64,000 nt of DNA, from contig CAMUYQ010000001.1 in assembly GCA_947165025.1 (NCBI GenBank), positions 1-64,000 of the forward strand, in the 5' to 3' direction. Source of the stretch: an uncultured Lachnospiraceae bacterium (lineage in GTDB: Bacteria > Bacillota > Clostridia > Lachnospirales > Lachnospiraceae). The notes beneath the pieces were generated by a model. The model was not told the DNA's origin, searched no databases, and saw only the letters and a list, made by a program, of their open reading frames with translations. The translations under genes and the position numbers were made by a program. Below, piece by piece: positions 63,391 through 64,000 of this stretch (positions are counted from its first letter, which is position 1; the number at the start of each line of letters is the position of its first letter).

Positions 63391-64000
63391 TGAGCTTCTC
63401 CTCGTCCTCTGACTGAGGTTTGTGCATTATCTGGAAATTGTCGGGAATGATACTGATGCCGACACGTTTACCTACAGGGAAATGCTGTGTTGTCTGTGCC
63501 ATGAACGTTATACCGATGATGCTCTCAACCTGGATCTCCCAGTGAACACCTTTGAATATGATCGATGTCACGGTACCTTCGGTCTGTCCGCCTTCAGGTT
63601 CACCCAGTTCAACATCTTCGGGACGTATCACAACGTCAACTGGCTCGTTCTTTTCAAAGCCTGTATCAACACATGCAAACTTCTGACCGCCGATCTCAAC
63701 GAGACGGTCCTCAAGCATTACGCCGTCTATGATGTTGCTTTCTCCGATAAAATCAGCTACAAAAGCATTTTCCGGTTCATTGTAGATGCATTCGGGAGTA
63801 CCGATCTGCTGTATGTACCCCTGGTTCATTACAACGATCGTATCGGACATCGTAAGTGCTTCTTCCTGATCGTGTGTTACATATATGAAAGTTATACCGA
63901 GCTCGTTCTTGAGACGTATGAGCTCATACTGCATTTCCTGCCTGAGCTTCAGATCGAGCGCACCGAGAGGCTCGTCAAGAAGAAGGACCTTAGGCTCGTT
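63380..64000 (-). CDS. potA: Polyamine ABC transporter ATPase PotA (partial, 5' end beyond window)
   Basis: The reading frame stays open to the window edge, giving the C-terminal 206 residues. At the edge it shows Walker B and D-loop [16 protein letters not shown], then the H-loop [14 protein letters not shown] and the TOBE regulatory domain ([27 protein letters not shown]). The Walker A part lies outside. First gene of the potABCD operon in transcription order. Confidence 0.95.
   Translation of the reverse strand, partial: NEPKVLLLDEPLGALDLKLRQEMQYELIRLKNELGITFIYVTHDQEEALTMSDTIVVMNQGYIQQIGTPECIYNEPENAFVADFIGESNIIDGVMLEDRLVEIGGQKFACVDTGFEKNEPVDVVIRPEDVELGEPEGGQTEGTVTSIIFKGVHWEIQVESIIGITFMAQTTQHFPVGKRVGISIIPDNFQIMHKPQSEDEEKLIEE

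Overview
The window reads as a stretch of core chromosome from a low-to-mid G+C Gram-positive anaerobe of the Clostridia, most likely Lachnospiraceae (inference). The reasons are the gene orders rpmF-plsX-acpP-rnc-smc-ftsY and ylxM-ffh-rpsP-khpA-rimM-trmD-rplS-lepB-rbgA-rnhB, strong Shine-Dalgarno sequences, sigma-A promoters with TATAAT-like -10 boxes, a YlqH-type small FlhB homologue, and the mix of CheV, LytTR and hybrid-kinase regulators. No prophage, insertion sequence or CRISPR array is visible.

Layout. 1-99: the last bases of a 23S rRNA and a terminator. 0.2-8.5 kb: CheV, a very acidic repeat-rich membrane protein, hisH-hisF, ung, a TPR/MORN membrane protein and a DAP decarboxylase. 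8.5-12.7 kb: a LytTR response regulator with its HPK10-type kinase, a small Cys-rich membrane protein and an HD-GYP protein that ends inside a convergent tRNA-Leu(CAA). The region on the far side of the tRNA can fold extensively on the tRNA strand. 13.0-22.6 kb: a zinc-finger membrane protein, polA, coaE, an FtsA-like ATPase, a WalJ-like hydrolase, an ACT/PFL pair and TmcAL. 22.6-29.5 kb: four signalling genes that look like one multistep phosphorelay with a c-di-GMP phosphodiesterase output. 29.5-38.9 kb: pta, a strongly folded intergenic element, rpmF, the plsX-acpP-rnc-smc-ftsY block and threonine ammonia-lyase. 38.9-39.7 kb: an unrecognised small secreted protein. 39.8-49.3 kb: the SRP/ribosome-maturation block, two signal peptidases around rbgA, rnhB, FliK-like and FlhB-like proteins, and yraN. 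49.3-60.7 kb: a divergent PRPP synthetase, gltX, a large secreted S15/CocE-type hydrolase with LysM, a short UvrD-like helicase, a DUF1292 protein, a GH13-family protein that has lost its catalytic residues, and trpS. 60.7-64 kb, minus strand: the spermidine/putrescine ABC transporter potABCD, with potA cut by the window edge.

The genes are tightly packed, often with overlapping start and stop codons, and most transcription is on the plus strand. The points most worth following up are the folded element between pta and rpmF (30558-30696), the folded region upstream of tRNA-Leu (12765-12888), the GH13 pseudoenzyme (57785-59698), the phosphorelay cluster with its pseudo-receiver, the acidic repeat protein next to cheV, and the helicase that lacks the 2B subdomain.
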